Below, in pieces: positions 1-10,243 of a stretch of 64,000 bases of DNA (its first letter is position 1; each line of letters begins with the position of its first letter). Source of the DNA: Costus lasius (Eukaryota > Streptophyta > Magnoliopsida > Zingiberales > Costaceae); the NCBI GenBank assembly GCA_027563935.2, contig JANVAS020000231.1:14402001-14466000 (forward strand), in the 5' to 3' direction. Under the pieces are notes generated by a model that saw only the letters and a list, made by a program, of their open reading frames with translations, was not told the origin of the DNA and searched no databases. Both the position numbers and the translations under genes were made by a program.

Positions 1-1524
1 TTGGACGGCGCCTTGGAAGCAAGAGGGCGAAAAGGCTCTCCTCCAAAGAAGACACACACAAGGGATGAAGACTTACTCCTTGCGCAACTCTTGTGCTAGC
101 AACAATTGCCAAGATGTCCTTTGTGTTGAGGAGATGAGATGGTCGCTCCTTCTTGGCCGAAAGCTCTTCTTTCTCGTCAACCACCCTTCACTCCAAAGAG
201 CAAAACCGCGACAAGACAAGAGAGACAAGCGTTTTGGGCGTTATGGCGTTACAAGACTTCCCAATTTGGAAAGTCATCAAGACATGCGCTTATGTCTTGA
301 GAACCAAATCAAAACGCCAATTCAATTCGAACCATGCGTTCACATATGTGAACCGGTTCAATTGAATTCGGTCCAATCTCATTTGGTTTAAGAACCAAAT
401 TGAACCAAGCCAAGCCATGGTCTAAATCTCATATGAACCATGAAGGTTCAAGATCTAACCACACATCTCATGATGCTCTTGATCTCACCGATCTAGCATC
501 AACACTCTCGATCGAAGCTTACCGATCTCAAGCCCTAATCAATCAAACATGATTAGACCAGATCTCACTTACAATCAGAGTTTAAACTCCCTTAAACTGA
601 ATCAAAACAATCCAGTCCACACGATCTGACTCAAGTAAGCCATATCACCAAATTGTGCGACCCTGAGGGTTTCCTTTAAATGTCGGTAACGATAACTCAC
701 GTTATCACAATCAGTGAGGGGTATCTAGCAACACATCACTGTCTCCCGATATAAAGGAAAGAGTCTTCCAAGACTACACCCAAATCATAGCACAAGTGTG
801 AATCCATTTCACGAGGCATACATGTTTCCTTTGCCACTGGATGTTCTTATTGGACAAGCATGTCAAGCCTGTAACTCCAATACGATGAGCATGATTAGAT
901 CAGATGAACATAGTCATCTGGGTATGGCCATACACTTTCTCAATCATCTCATATAGGTGGGGCCTTAGAACATCACACTCCTTAAACAAGGAGACGGCAA
1001 TCCTTTATATAGCACTAGTGTCCTAACCTGACTCATGATCGTTATCCAAGATAGTCTATAACCATTATATTTCAAATGATATTGAACTACCTCAAAACAA
1101 TGACATTCATCATTTAGAAACACAAGTGATCTCAAGTCAAAGGACATGTGCCACTTGTAGCATACAAGGATTATTCACATTGTGACAAGCAATTGAATAT
1201 CCTAGTAGGGTCTGTCCAGTACATCCAATGTACCCATGAGTCTACATCTTATTCCATGCTCGAAGCATCCTATAATATTAGAATACATATTAGTCTCCAT
1301 CATATCAAGGCTGTCTCATCTTCACCAAGATATCTCGACTAAGGACATTACTGCATGTCAGCCCAGCTGAACAGCTTTGAGACATTATTCAGTAGTACTC
1401 TTATTACAGCAGACAAGGTAACAACCTGAATAATAACCATGCCTTTATAAACACAAGAGTTTATTACATGATACTGATACAATCCCAAGGCCTCAAACAT
1501 TAGCCTTAAGGGCATACCCCAACA
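1..1524 (-). mobile_element. Family-1 Copia LTR, cut by the window edge
   Basis: This is the reverse complement of the family-1 LTR seen complete at 41785-43506 and 49236-50957. It ends at 1524 in the inverted LTR start (reads TGTTGGGGTATGCCC on the minus strand). About 200 bp of the LTR would lie left of the window. It interrupts the integrase/RT region of the outer family-2 Copia. The bases after it, cgtgt (1525-1529), are the likely right target-site duplication; the left copy is off-window. It could be a solo LTR or the 5' LTR of a longer minus-strand element. Small reading frames inside it are not genes. Confidence 0.9.
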
Positions 1525-2733
1525 CGTGTTGGGTCGGCAATGACCCGTACCTTTCAGGTGTACGACGAATTCTCCCAGACCTACGCGGGACCTGTGTCTG
1601 AGCCTCAGGTTGGCTAGCAACCGGTGTAGGTGGCTCAGATTCCATCTCTTTGTCTTGTGCTTGCACTTGGACCTCATCCAAGTCAAACTTCCTCCCACTA
1701 ACTTCTTTCATGAGAAATTCTTTCTCCAAAAAGACAGCACCCCGAGCAACAAAAACTTTGTTCTCGGTTGGGACATAGAAGTAGTATCCTTTAGTTTCCT
1801 TAGGATACCCCACAAACACACATTTATCAGATCTAGGTTCCAGCTTGCTAGAATCCTGACGTTTGACATAAGCCTCACATCCCCAGATCTTGATAAAAGT
1901 GAGATTAGGGCGTCTCCCACTCCACATCTCGTGTGGTATTTTGGAGACACTCTTAGATGGAACGTTATTCAGTATTAGAGAAGCTGTCTCTAATGCATGC
2001 CCCCAGAATGAGGGAGGTAGAGTTGCATGACTCATCATAGATCGAACCATGTCCAATAAAGTTCGATTTCTCCTTTCAGAAACACCATTCCATTGAGGCG
2101 TTCTAGGAGCAGTGAGTTGGGATATGACCCCAAATTCTCTCAAATAGTCAAAGAACTCACCACTCAGGTACTCTCCACCTCGATCTGATCGAAGAGCTTT
2201 AATGGATCTTCCAAGCTGGTTCTCTACTTCATTCTTGAACTCCTTGAATTTCTCAAAGGACTCAGATTTATGTCTCATTAAGTAGACATAGCCATACCTA
2301 CTGAAGTCATCAGTGAAGGTAATGAAGTAGTTGTACCCTCCTCTGGCTTGTTTATTGAAAGGCCCACACACATCAGTATGTATGAGATCTAATAAACCTC
2401 CTGCCCTCTTACCAATCTTGGTGAAGGGCGCCTTTGTCATTTTCCCTAATAAACAAGGTTCACAAGTATCAAATTCCTCCAAGGAACTTGAATCTAACAA
2501 TCCATTTGCATGGAGTTGATGGATGTGATTCTTGTTTATATGGGCAAATCGACAGTGCCATAGGAAAGCACCAATTGAACCACTCAGTTTGGTCCTTTTA
2601 TTACTTATGTTACAAATAGAACTTTCCATATCCAAGATATATAGACCATTGCACAAAGTACCCTTCCCATAGAACATATTTGCAAATGAAAAAGAACAAG
2701 AGTTCTTATTTATTTCAAACTTAAATCCCTTCT
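1525..2733 (-). pseudogene. Outer Copia pol fragment: end of protease spacer, integrase and start of the RT linker
   Basis: Read on the minus strand, this continues the frame interrupted at 32087. It encodes the integrase zinc-binding region (an H-x4-H followed by CEPCLLGK), then the catalytic core with HTDVCGPF, SDRGGEY and NGVSERRN supplying the D, D and E. After that comes the acidic linker ending near GSLPTQH. The family-1 LTR cuts the frame at 1524; a downstream homologue (8332 onward) shows that RT should follow. The family role is insertion of element cDNA into chromosomes. This copy is split in three places and cannot make a normal polyprotein. Confidence 0.9.
2729..2733. repeat. Target-site duplication cttct (left copy; right copy 32087-32091)
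   Basis: The five bases immediately left of the inner family-2 LTR (2734) are identical to the five bases right of its far end (32086). This proves a single insertion event spanning 2734-32086 despite later insertions inside it. Confidence 0.95.
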
Positions 2734-4698
2734 TGTTGGTGTATATGCCCTAGGACCTAGCTTTGGTCAACTTGTGTACTACTTGACATTGATATTTATA
2801 TATCATTATGGCATTGTCGTTATCATAGTCTGTCTACACCTGCGATTGTGTACTTACATGATAATGTCCCTGGAGACAGATTGGATCTGTGCTCAAATAA
2901 AGATCCCCAGTCAATGTACCTTAGTGGATATGGGACAACTATGGTGCTTATGAGACTGGTATGTGGGCTGGTTAGGGCACGGGGTGCTAACGCAGACACA
3001 TGGGTATATCATGGGAGGATATACTGGATAGACCCGCTATGAGGCTATGACTTGGTGTCATGAGTTATCCTCATAAGTGACAGGAGATGCATTGATCCCT
3101 TGACTTGAGGTCATTGATCATTCTATATGGTTAGAGACTTGCTTTGATGCAACCTAACACCTTGCCGTAGTTGGAAAGTCATAAAGGTTGTCATTGAGCG
3201 TGTCACGACCCATATGAGAAGGTCAATGGACAGACATAGGATTTGCCCCTTCCTTTGGGAAGCTTGATATCCATGGAGCTCCTCTATGGTTCTATGACTG
3301 AAAGCGTATGGCCATACCCAGGTAAGAACCTGATTTAGTCATAGCCATGTGATTGGATGAAAACAAGTGGTGACACACTTGTCCAATCGGATATCAGTTC
3401 GGCAAAGAGACTGTAATGCATCTGTACCTAGTTGCGATGATGGGGATGTCGATGTCGATATCCATTCCAATGACCTGGGTAGCAGCGATGCACTGCTAGG
3501 TGCCACTCACTGCTTGTGGTGACCTTTGGTCAGCACTGCCAGCGTCAGAGGAACCTACAGGGTCGCACACCTTGATACTTGAGTTCTCGTATTGATCGGG
3601 AAGCCTTATGATCGAGTTATTGGATAACTCGGATCTAATTGGGAGATTTCATCAGCGCCAATGGGCCTGATGAGATGGAAGAATGTTATTGGAGCCAAAC
3701 TTCATTTTTGGCAGGTTGACCCGTATTTGACCATGGTTGGTCACATTTGGATTAGGGTTGCATTGGATTGGATCCAAGTGCTTAATCAACCTATGCAATG
3801 ATGTTTGGGCTAGCTCATTATCCAATGAGGCCCAATAACAAGTTCTCATGAAGAGAAGAGAGGCTAAAAGGGTATAATGGGGAGAGACCCAACCCCATTG
3901 GCGCCTAAGGGGCATAATGGGGTTAGGGTGGCAAAATTGCTTCATTAAGGAAGCAATTTGCGCCTAGCCCTCTCCCATTGATGGAATGCATGCCTCTAAG
4001 GCATTGCTTGAGGCGCAAGGCAAGGCCTTGGCGCACAAGGAAGGCATGGGGCTTAATGAGGAAAGGTTGAATGAGAATTAAGGAAATGTCTTGGAGACTT
4101 TCCTTATCACAAACCTCCTCATCCTAGCCCTACACTTGTCTTAATCCTAGCCTTTCATAAATCGCCTCTTGCCCTATAAAAGAGCACCTAGTCGCCCCTC
4201 TTAAATAGATATAATTCCTTGGAGGCGTAATCATAAAAAGGGGGCGAAAACTTGGAGGCTCTTGGCGCAACCTCTCTTCCTCCATCATCTAGCCGCAAGC
4301 ACAAGTCCTCTTCTCCTCCTCTTGGGTCAAGAAAGACTTGAACTTGGCGTCTACCTCTCCACCTCTTCTTCTAGGCGATTCTACCTTGGAGGTGGCGCAA
4401 GGATTGAAGAAGAAGGACTAAGGCTTGGATCTTCTTCCCGAGGCTAGCACCGGGCGAGGAAGAAGAGAACTCAAGAGATCCGTGTGTGTGAGACTGCAGA
4501 GGGCGGACGCTTGGACGCCTACATCGGCATCGCTCTCTTCTTTGCTCTAAGGTATTTCCTAACTCATCGTGTCGACTCCCTTGCATGCGATCTTCACTGG
4601 GTTTTTGGGACCGGCCTGTTTCGGGGACATTCTTCTGCTGTGCAAACATGTATGTCCATGACTCTAAAATTGTAAAATGTCCCCGGGGTTTCCCAACA
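2734..4698 (+). repeat. 5' LTR of inner family-2 Copia
   Basis: It starts TGTTGGTGTATATGCCC and ends CCCCGGGGTTTCCCAACA, so has TG...CA termini with the short inverted repeat TGTTGG/CCAACA. It is 1965 bp, matching the reassembled 3' LTR. It contains a TATA box (4174-4182) and a strong 5' splice-donor match at 4551/4552. A stem of ACAAGTG/CACTTGT lies at 3364-3383. Confidence 0.95.
4174..4182 (+). promoter_or_regulatory. Probable TATA box of the family-2 LTR promoter
   Basis: The sequence CTATAAAAG sits about 520 bp before the LTR end. Transcription would start near 4205-4215. The identical box recurs in the 3' LTR at 31562-31570. The start site itself is inferred. Confidence 0.65.
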
Positions 4699-4699
4699 G

Positions 4700-4711
4700 T
4701 GGTATCAGAGC
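4700..4711 (+). other. Primer-binding site (initiator-Met tRNA type), inner family-2 Copia
   Basis: TGGTATCAGAGC begins two bases after the 5' LTR end. It is the standard plant Copia sequence complementary to the 3' end of initiator-Met tRNA, where minus-strand cDNA synthesis starts. Confidence 0.95.
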
Positions 4712-6324
4712 GACTTGCAAGCCTCGAACGATGTTTTATGCTTTTCTTTCATGCTCACATGCCATATCTCTATTTTCGTAAATAGCATGATGCATGGCAA
4801 TAAATTTTTCTAAAAGTAGAAAAGTTAGGGTTTCTTGTTTCTATCATCCTCTCAATCTCTTTTGGATTTTTGGACTATTTTTCTTGTTTGATTTAAAGAT
4901 CAAAGGCGCACGTAATTTTGTCAAGTAGGACGGGCATTGTGTCTCCGGACTGGCCAGGTCTCTTGATATGACAAAATTGCCAGCCGAAAGGATCTCTGAA
5001 ATCATCTTGAAAAATAAATCGCAATTAACCAAAAGATTTGTGAGAAGAAGATGAGAAGAAGAGACTAGTTTTATGAAAAAATAAAATTTCTGATTTTATG
5101 TTTTTCATGAGCATGTAGAATTGCATGAGTAAATACCTTGATTGTGCATGATGTTGTGATCATTAGTCAAGCCACCTTTGCATGCCTGTGGTGTATCCTT
5201 GTGAGGCCAGCGTGCCGCTTTTCTTTTTCCAAAGAAGAAGATTAGGGTGGCGCATGTACTTGGAGCTTGGCGCATGCATCGAAGGAAGAGGCGCAACAAG
5301 CTTGCATAGTGGCGCAAGTTTGGCATGGCCGAACCCTTGGGTTTGTGTGCTAGCTAACTTGGCTTCTTGCATGGTGGCGCATCCTCCACAAAGAAAGACC
5401 ATGGCATTGGCCAAACCTTTGGGGTCTACCCTTAGGGTTTGTGAGCTAAACCATGTTGAAAGGACCTTGGAGCCGACCTTGAGGACCAAGATAGAGGGCG
5501 GCTAGGCTAGGTCTATTTTAGGGGCTTGAGTCCTATGTCAAGAGTTGAATCTCCTTAGGCATGAGTTGATTCAATGTCTTGAAAGGGCTTTGATCACATC
5601 ATCCTTCACTGCTTTCCCTATCTGATAAAAGCATGCCTGAAATGTTTTATCGTTATGTTATCACTATAGGAGAGCATGCCTGTATTGTTAGACATAAGAT
5701 AAAATGTAGGATGATGAGACTCAAAAACCCTCAAAGAAATATCAAGTCTAGTAGCCTTCTAACGCGTAGCCCTCACTAAGCTATCGATCAGTGGAGTTGT
5801 GAATTGTTTCCCACCCTCGTGGGACACACCCACTTATCTTTAGAATGTGCGTGGTGGCAATGGTTTCCCCAGTCCAGTTTTAACCTGGACGTGCCTTCGC
5901 AAGGAAACTCGTTGGCCCTGGGCATAACGGTTAGGAATGGACTTGACTAGAAATTCACATGTGCTGGGCACATGGTGAAATTCTAGAGGCATCGTTGAAA
6001 GGTTAGGGTTTCATGTTGTATCCAGCCTTCGCTGGACATGAAACGCCTAGACTGTTTCAATAAAGGGAGTTGCTTGGAGCAACCGGCCGGCGCGCCCACC
6101 TTGTGAAGCATGGGTCACTTTGTGCATCTCATCCCACCCTCGTGGGACGCGAAGCCTCATGCGAAATAAGGATCCCATCTCACTAGGAAGTCTTAAACTT
6201 CCCGATTGACTTTGTGGGTTGTCAATTCGAATCAAAATAGTGGGAGCCATAATCATTTAAAACAAGTCCAGTTTAAATGATTCAAAGTAGTACTAATCTG
6301 CTGTTTCTTGGGTGTTGTAGAACA
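4712..6324 (+). other. Untranslated leader of inner family-2 Copia
   Basis: About 1.6 kb without a supported gene. It contains a series of hairpins between 5809 and 6202, listed separately. Sequence around 5720-5800 and at the hairpins is recognisably homologous to the family-1 leader. By analogy with other LTR elements, dimerisation or packaging signals would be expected here; that is inference. Confidence 0.8.
5809..6147 (+). other. Three-hairpin module in the family-2 leader
   Basis: Hairpin 1 (5809-5824) and hairpin 3 (6132-6147) read TCCCAC-CCTC-GTGGGA. Hairpin 2 (6021-6036) reads TCCAGC-CTTC-GCTGGA, two compensated base pairs different. Between them, 5947-5986 forms a further 40-nt hairpin, and 6069-6083 folds as GTTGCT-TGG-AGCAAC. 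The outer family-2 copy keeps the three at 33660-33675, 33448-33463 and 33337-33352. Family 1 has counterparts with the same spacing. Confidence 0.75.
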
Positions 6325-6933
6325 ATGGCTGTGAACAATGGCAGATGGTCACTGCGATCTACCCTAGAAAGGGATAAGTTGGTTGAATCCAACTTAAAGG
6401 ATTGGTATATGAACTTGAGAATTGTGCTCAAGCTCGAGAGGAAACTATATATCCTTGAGAAACCAATTCCTGAGCCACTTCCATGCTCGGCCTCAGCAGC
6501 TGAGAAGGATGCTTATGATAAGCATCAAGTTGATACTTTGGAGGTTACACAATTGATGCTAACCAACATGTCGCCCGAGGTTAGAGGGCAATATGAATCT
6601 AAGAGTGCGTCTGAAATCATTTCTAATCTAAGGCAGCTCTTTGATACATTGGTTAAGCTCAACCCTCCTAAAGTAGACATTCAGTGTGTTGAGCCCAAAG
6701 GCTTAACTAAAACACTGAAAATAAAGATGGAAAGAGTCAGGGATAATAAGTGCTACTCATGTGGAGGACCACCTCACATGATAAAGGATATGGTACGACT
6801 TCAGAATGAGAAGAAGAGAGGCAAGGCTTCGTCTTCTAGCTCAGGTATTTATGTTACAGAAGTCAATCTTTCTACTTCTATGTCATGGGTATTGGATACC
6901 GCATGTGGAGCTCATATTTGTACAAATATGTAG
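6325..6933 (+). pseudogene. Copia gag remnant (inner family 2), internally deleted
   Basis: The start at 6325 (MAVNNGRW) was chosen because it aligns with the outer-copy gag start; an upstream in-frame ATG at 6277 precedes the acceptor. The N-terminal capsid-like part is recognisable. About 100 residues present in the outer copy are then missing, replaced by a short unrelated join near residue 113. The CCHC knuckle is degraded (CYSCGGPPHMIKDM; last C lost), although RNA binding normally depends on it. The protease motif LDTACG follows, then a TAG stop at 6931-6933 where the outer copy has CAG. Confidence 0.88.
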
Positions 6934-9930
6934 GGGCTCAAGAAAAGTAGAACGGTGAAGCCTGGAGAGATAGACCTACGAGTTGGAAACGGGGCACAAG
7001 TTGCTGCTGTTGCTGTAGGCGTTTTGACTCTCTCCTTGCCTTCTGGACTTCACTTAGAACTAGATAATTGCTTCTATGTACCTTCTCTTACCAAGAACAT
7101 TATATCCATTCCTTGCTTAGCAAGGAAGGGCTTTAAATTTGAAATAAATAAGAACTCCTGTTCTTTTTCATTTGCAAACATGTTCTATGGGAAGGGTACT
7201 TTATGCAATGGTCTGTATATCTTGGATATGGAAAGTTCTATTTGTAACATAAGTAATAAAAGGACCAAACTGAGTGGTTCAGTTGGTGCTTTCCTATGGC
7301 ACTGTCGATTGGCCCATATAAACAAGAATCGCATCCAACAACTCCATGCAAATGGATTGTTAGATTCAAGTTCCTTGGAGGAATTTGATACTTGTGAACC
7401 TTGTTTATTAGGAAAAAAGACAAAAGCGCCCTTCACCAAGATTGGTGAGAGGACGGGAGGTTTATTGGATCTCATACATACTGATGTGTGTGGGCCTTTC
7501 AATAAACAAGCCAGAGGAGGGTACAACTACTTCATTACCTTCACTGATGACTTCAGTAGGTATGGTTATGTCTACCTGATAAGACATAAGTCTGAATCCT
7601 TTGAGAAATTCAAGGAGTTCAAGAATGAAGTAGAGAACCAGCTTGGAAGATCCATTAAAGCTCTTCGATCAGATCGAGGTGGAGAATACCTGAGCGGTGA
7701 GTTCTTTGACTATCTGAAGGAGTGTGGGATCGTATCCCAACTCACTCCTCCTGGAACACCTCAATGGAATGGTGTATCTGAGAGGAGAAATCGAACTTTA
7801 TTGGATATGGTTCGATCTATGATGAGTCATGCAACTCTACCTCCCTCATTCTGGGGGCATGCACTAGAGACAACTTCTCTGATACTGAATAACGTTCCAT
7901 CTAAGAGTGTCTCCAAAATACCATACGAGGTATGGACTGGGAGACGTCCTAATCTCACTTTTATCAGAATCTGGGGATGTGAGGCTTATGTCAAACGTCA
8001 GGATTCTAGCAAGCTAGAACCTAGATCTGATAAGTGTGTGTTTGTGGGGTATCCTAAGGAAACTAGAGGATACTACTTCTATGTCCCAGCCGAGAACAAA
8101 GTTTTTGTTGCCCGGGGAGCTGTCTTTCTGGAGAAAGAATTTCTCATGAAAGAAGTTAGTGGGAGGAAATTTGACTTGGATGAGGTCCAAGTTCAACCAC
8201 AAGATATAGAGATGGAATCTGAGCCACCTGCACCGGTTGTTGGACAACCAGAGGCTCAGACAGAGGTCCCACGTAGATCTGGAAGGATTCATCGTGCACC
8301 TGAGAGGTATGGGTCGCTGCCGACCCAACACGATGGAATCTTCATCATTGAGGATGAACCCAGGACCTACGATGAGGCGGTCAGTGGACCGGACTCCGAG
8401 AAATGGCTTGACACCATGCGATCCGAGATGGATTCCATGTCAGCTAACCAAGTCTGGGATTTGGTTGAGCCGCCTGATGGGGTAACACCCATTGGATGCA
8501 AATGGGTTTTCAAGAAGAAAACCGACATGGATGGCAACATAGTTACCTATAAAGGTAGATTGGTGGCTAAAGGATTTAAACAAGTCCACGGGGTGGACTA
8601 TGATGAAACCTTCTCGCCAGTTGCCATGATTAAATCCATTCGGATTCTACTTGCAATAGCTGCATATCATAACTATGAGATATGGCAGATGGATGTGAAA
8701 ACAGCGTTCCTTAACGGGAAGCTGACTGAGGATGTGTATATGTCACAACCTGATGGTTTCATCCATCCTGCAGAGGCTAGTAAAATCTGCAGGCTAAAGA
8801 GATCCATTTATGGATTAAAGCAAGCATCTCGAAGTTGGAATCTTCGATTTGATGAAGCCGTGAGAGATTATGGCTTTATCAAAAGCGAAGATAACGCCTG
8901 TGTATACAGAAAATTCAGTGGGAGCTTGGTAATTTTTCTGGTCTTGTATGTTGATGACATACTGCTCATCGAAAACGACATCCCTAGTCTTCAAGCTGTG
9001 AAGACATGGTTGGGGAAGTGTTTCGAGATGAAAGACTTAGGGGAGGCCGCCTATATTCTAGGCGTGAGGATCTACCGGGATAGATCCAAGAGACTCTTAG
9101 CCCTTAGTCAGAGTACTTACATTGATAAGGTACTGGAGAGGTTCTACATGGAGCAATCCAAGAAAGGATACCTTCCAGTGAGACATGGCCTTACTCTTTC
9201 AAAGAGCCAGTGTCCTACAACACAGGCTGAGAGGGATGACATGAGTCGAATTCCTTATGCTTCGGCAGTAGGATCGATCATGTATGCAATGTTGTGTACT
9301 AGACCAGATGTGGCATATGCTGTGAGCATAACCAGCCGATACTAATCCAATCCTGGTCTGCAGCACTGGGTGGCTGTAAAGAACATCCTAAAGTATCTGA
9401 GAAGAACTAAGGATCTGTTCTTGGTCTATGGGGGACAAGAAGAGCTCAGTATACAGGGCTACACTGATGCTTCGTTCCAGTCTGACCCTGACGACTTTAG
9501 ATCGCAAGCCGGCTATGTGTTCAAGTTAAATGGACGCGCTGTATGCTGGAAGAGCTTCAAGCAATCTACCATAGCAGATTCTACAACCGAAGCTGAGTAT
9601 GTAGCTGCTTCTGAGGCAGCCAAGGAAGCTGTTTGGATAAGAAAGTTCTTATGTGATCTTCAAGTGGTACCTAGTGCAATGGACCCCATTGAACTCTACT
9701 GTGACAACAATGGAGCAATTGCACAAGCTAAGGAACCACGGTCTCATCAAAGATCCAAACACATACTCAGAAGATTTCACCTGATCAGAGAGATCATAGA
9801 CAGAGGTGATGTCAAGATTAGCAGAGTAGACACATATAACAATCTAGCAGACCCATTGACCAAGGCTTTGGCGCAGCAGAAGCATGATGGTCACGCTAGA
9901 GATATGGGGTTGAGACTCCTCAACTTCTAG
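6934..9930 (+). pseudogene. Copia pol remnant (inner family 2): integrase, reverse transcriptase, RNase H
   Basis: It is open from 6934 to 9342. The integrase has the H-x4-H/C-x2-C region followed by HTDVCGPF, SDRGGEY and NGVSERRN. RT carries the MDVKTAFLNG region and the catalytic YVDD at 8947-8958. A TAA stop (9343-9345) replaces the expected Q codon just before the SNPG motif. RNase H (YTDASFQSD, then TEAEYVAASEA) continues in the same frame to the stop at 9928-9930. The enzymes would copy and integrate element RNA. With this stop and the one at 6931 the copy could move only in trans. Confidence 0.92.
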
Positions 9931-9940
9931 GTCTTAGTGC

Positions 9941-9951
9941 AAGTGGGAGAT
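9941..9951 (+). other. Polypurine tract of inner family-2 Copia
   Basis: AAGTGGGAGAT lies directly before the 3' LTR start at 9952 and is nearly identical to the PPT of family 1. It primes plus-strand cDNA synthesis. Confidence 0.9.
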
Positions 9952-10243
9952 TGTTGGTGTATATGCCCTAGGACCTAGCTTTGGTCAACTTGTGTACTAC
10001 TTGACATTGATATTTATATATCATTATGGCATTGTCGTTATCATAGTCTGTCTACACCTGCGATTGTGTACTTACATGATAATGTCCCTGGAGACAGATT
10101 GGATCTGTGCTCAAATAAAGATCCCCAGTCAATGTACCTTAGTGGATATGGGACAACTATGGTGCTTATGAGACTGGTATGTGGGCTGGTTAGGGCACGG
10201 GGTGCTAACGCAGACACATGGGTATATCATGGGAGGATATACT
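9952..10243 (+). repeat. 3' LTR of inner family-2 Copia, first part
   Basis: The first 292 bp of the LTR, matching 2734-3025. The LTR is broken at atact (10239-10243) by the minus-strand family-1 Copia and resumes at 30414. Confidence 0.95.
10239..10243. repeat. Target-site duplication atact (left copy; right copy 30409-30413)
   Basis: Direct 5-bp duplication flanking the family-1 Copia at 10244-30408. Removing one copy restores an LTR of exactly the same length as 2734-4698. Confidence 0.96.

Larger units (their letters stand above)
4552..6320 (+). other. Predicted leader intron of inner family-2 Copia
   Basis: The donor reads CTAAG/GTATTT at 4551/4552, inside the 5' LTR and 147 nt before its end. 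The acceptor reads TTGGGTGTTGTAG/AAC at 6320, five bases before the gag ATG. A TACTAAT branch-point match and a T-rich tract precede the acceptor. The outer family-2 copy keeps the same donor (34967/34966, minus strand) and acceptor (33164). Removal would delete the end of U5, the PBS and the leader hairpins. This is a prediction from motifs only. Confidence 0.55.

Noticed and set aside
965..1342. Short open frames in family-1 LTRs that recur at several copies (for example 60 and 64-73 residues)
   Set aside because: They repeat only because the LTR repeats, differ by stops between copies and have no recognisable domain.
4262..4785. Small plus and minus frames at the end of family-2 LTRs
   Set aside because: They lie across the predicted promoter, donor and PBS region and have no domain.
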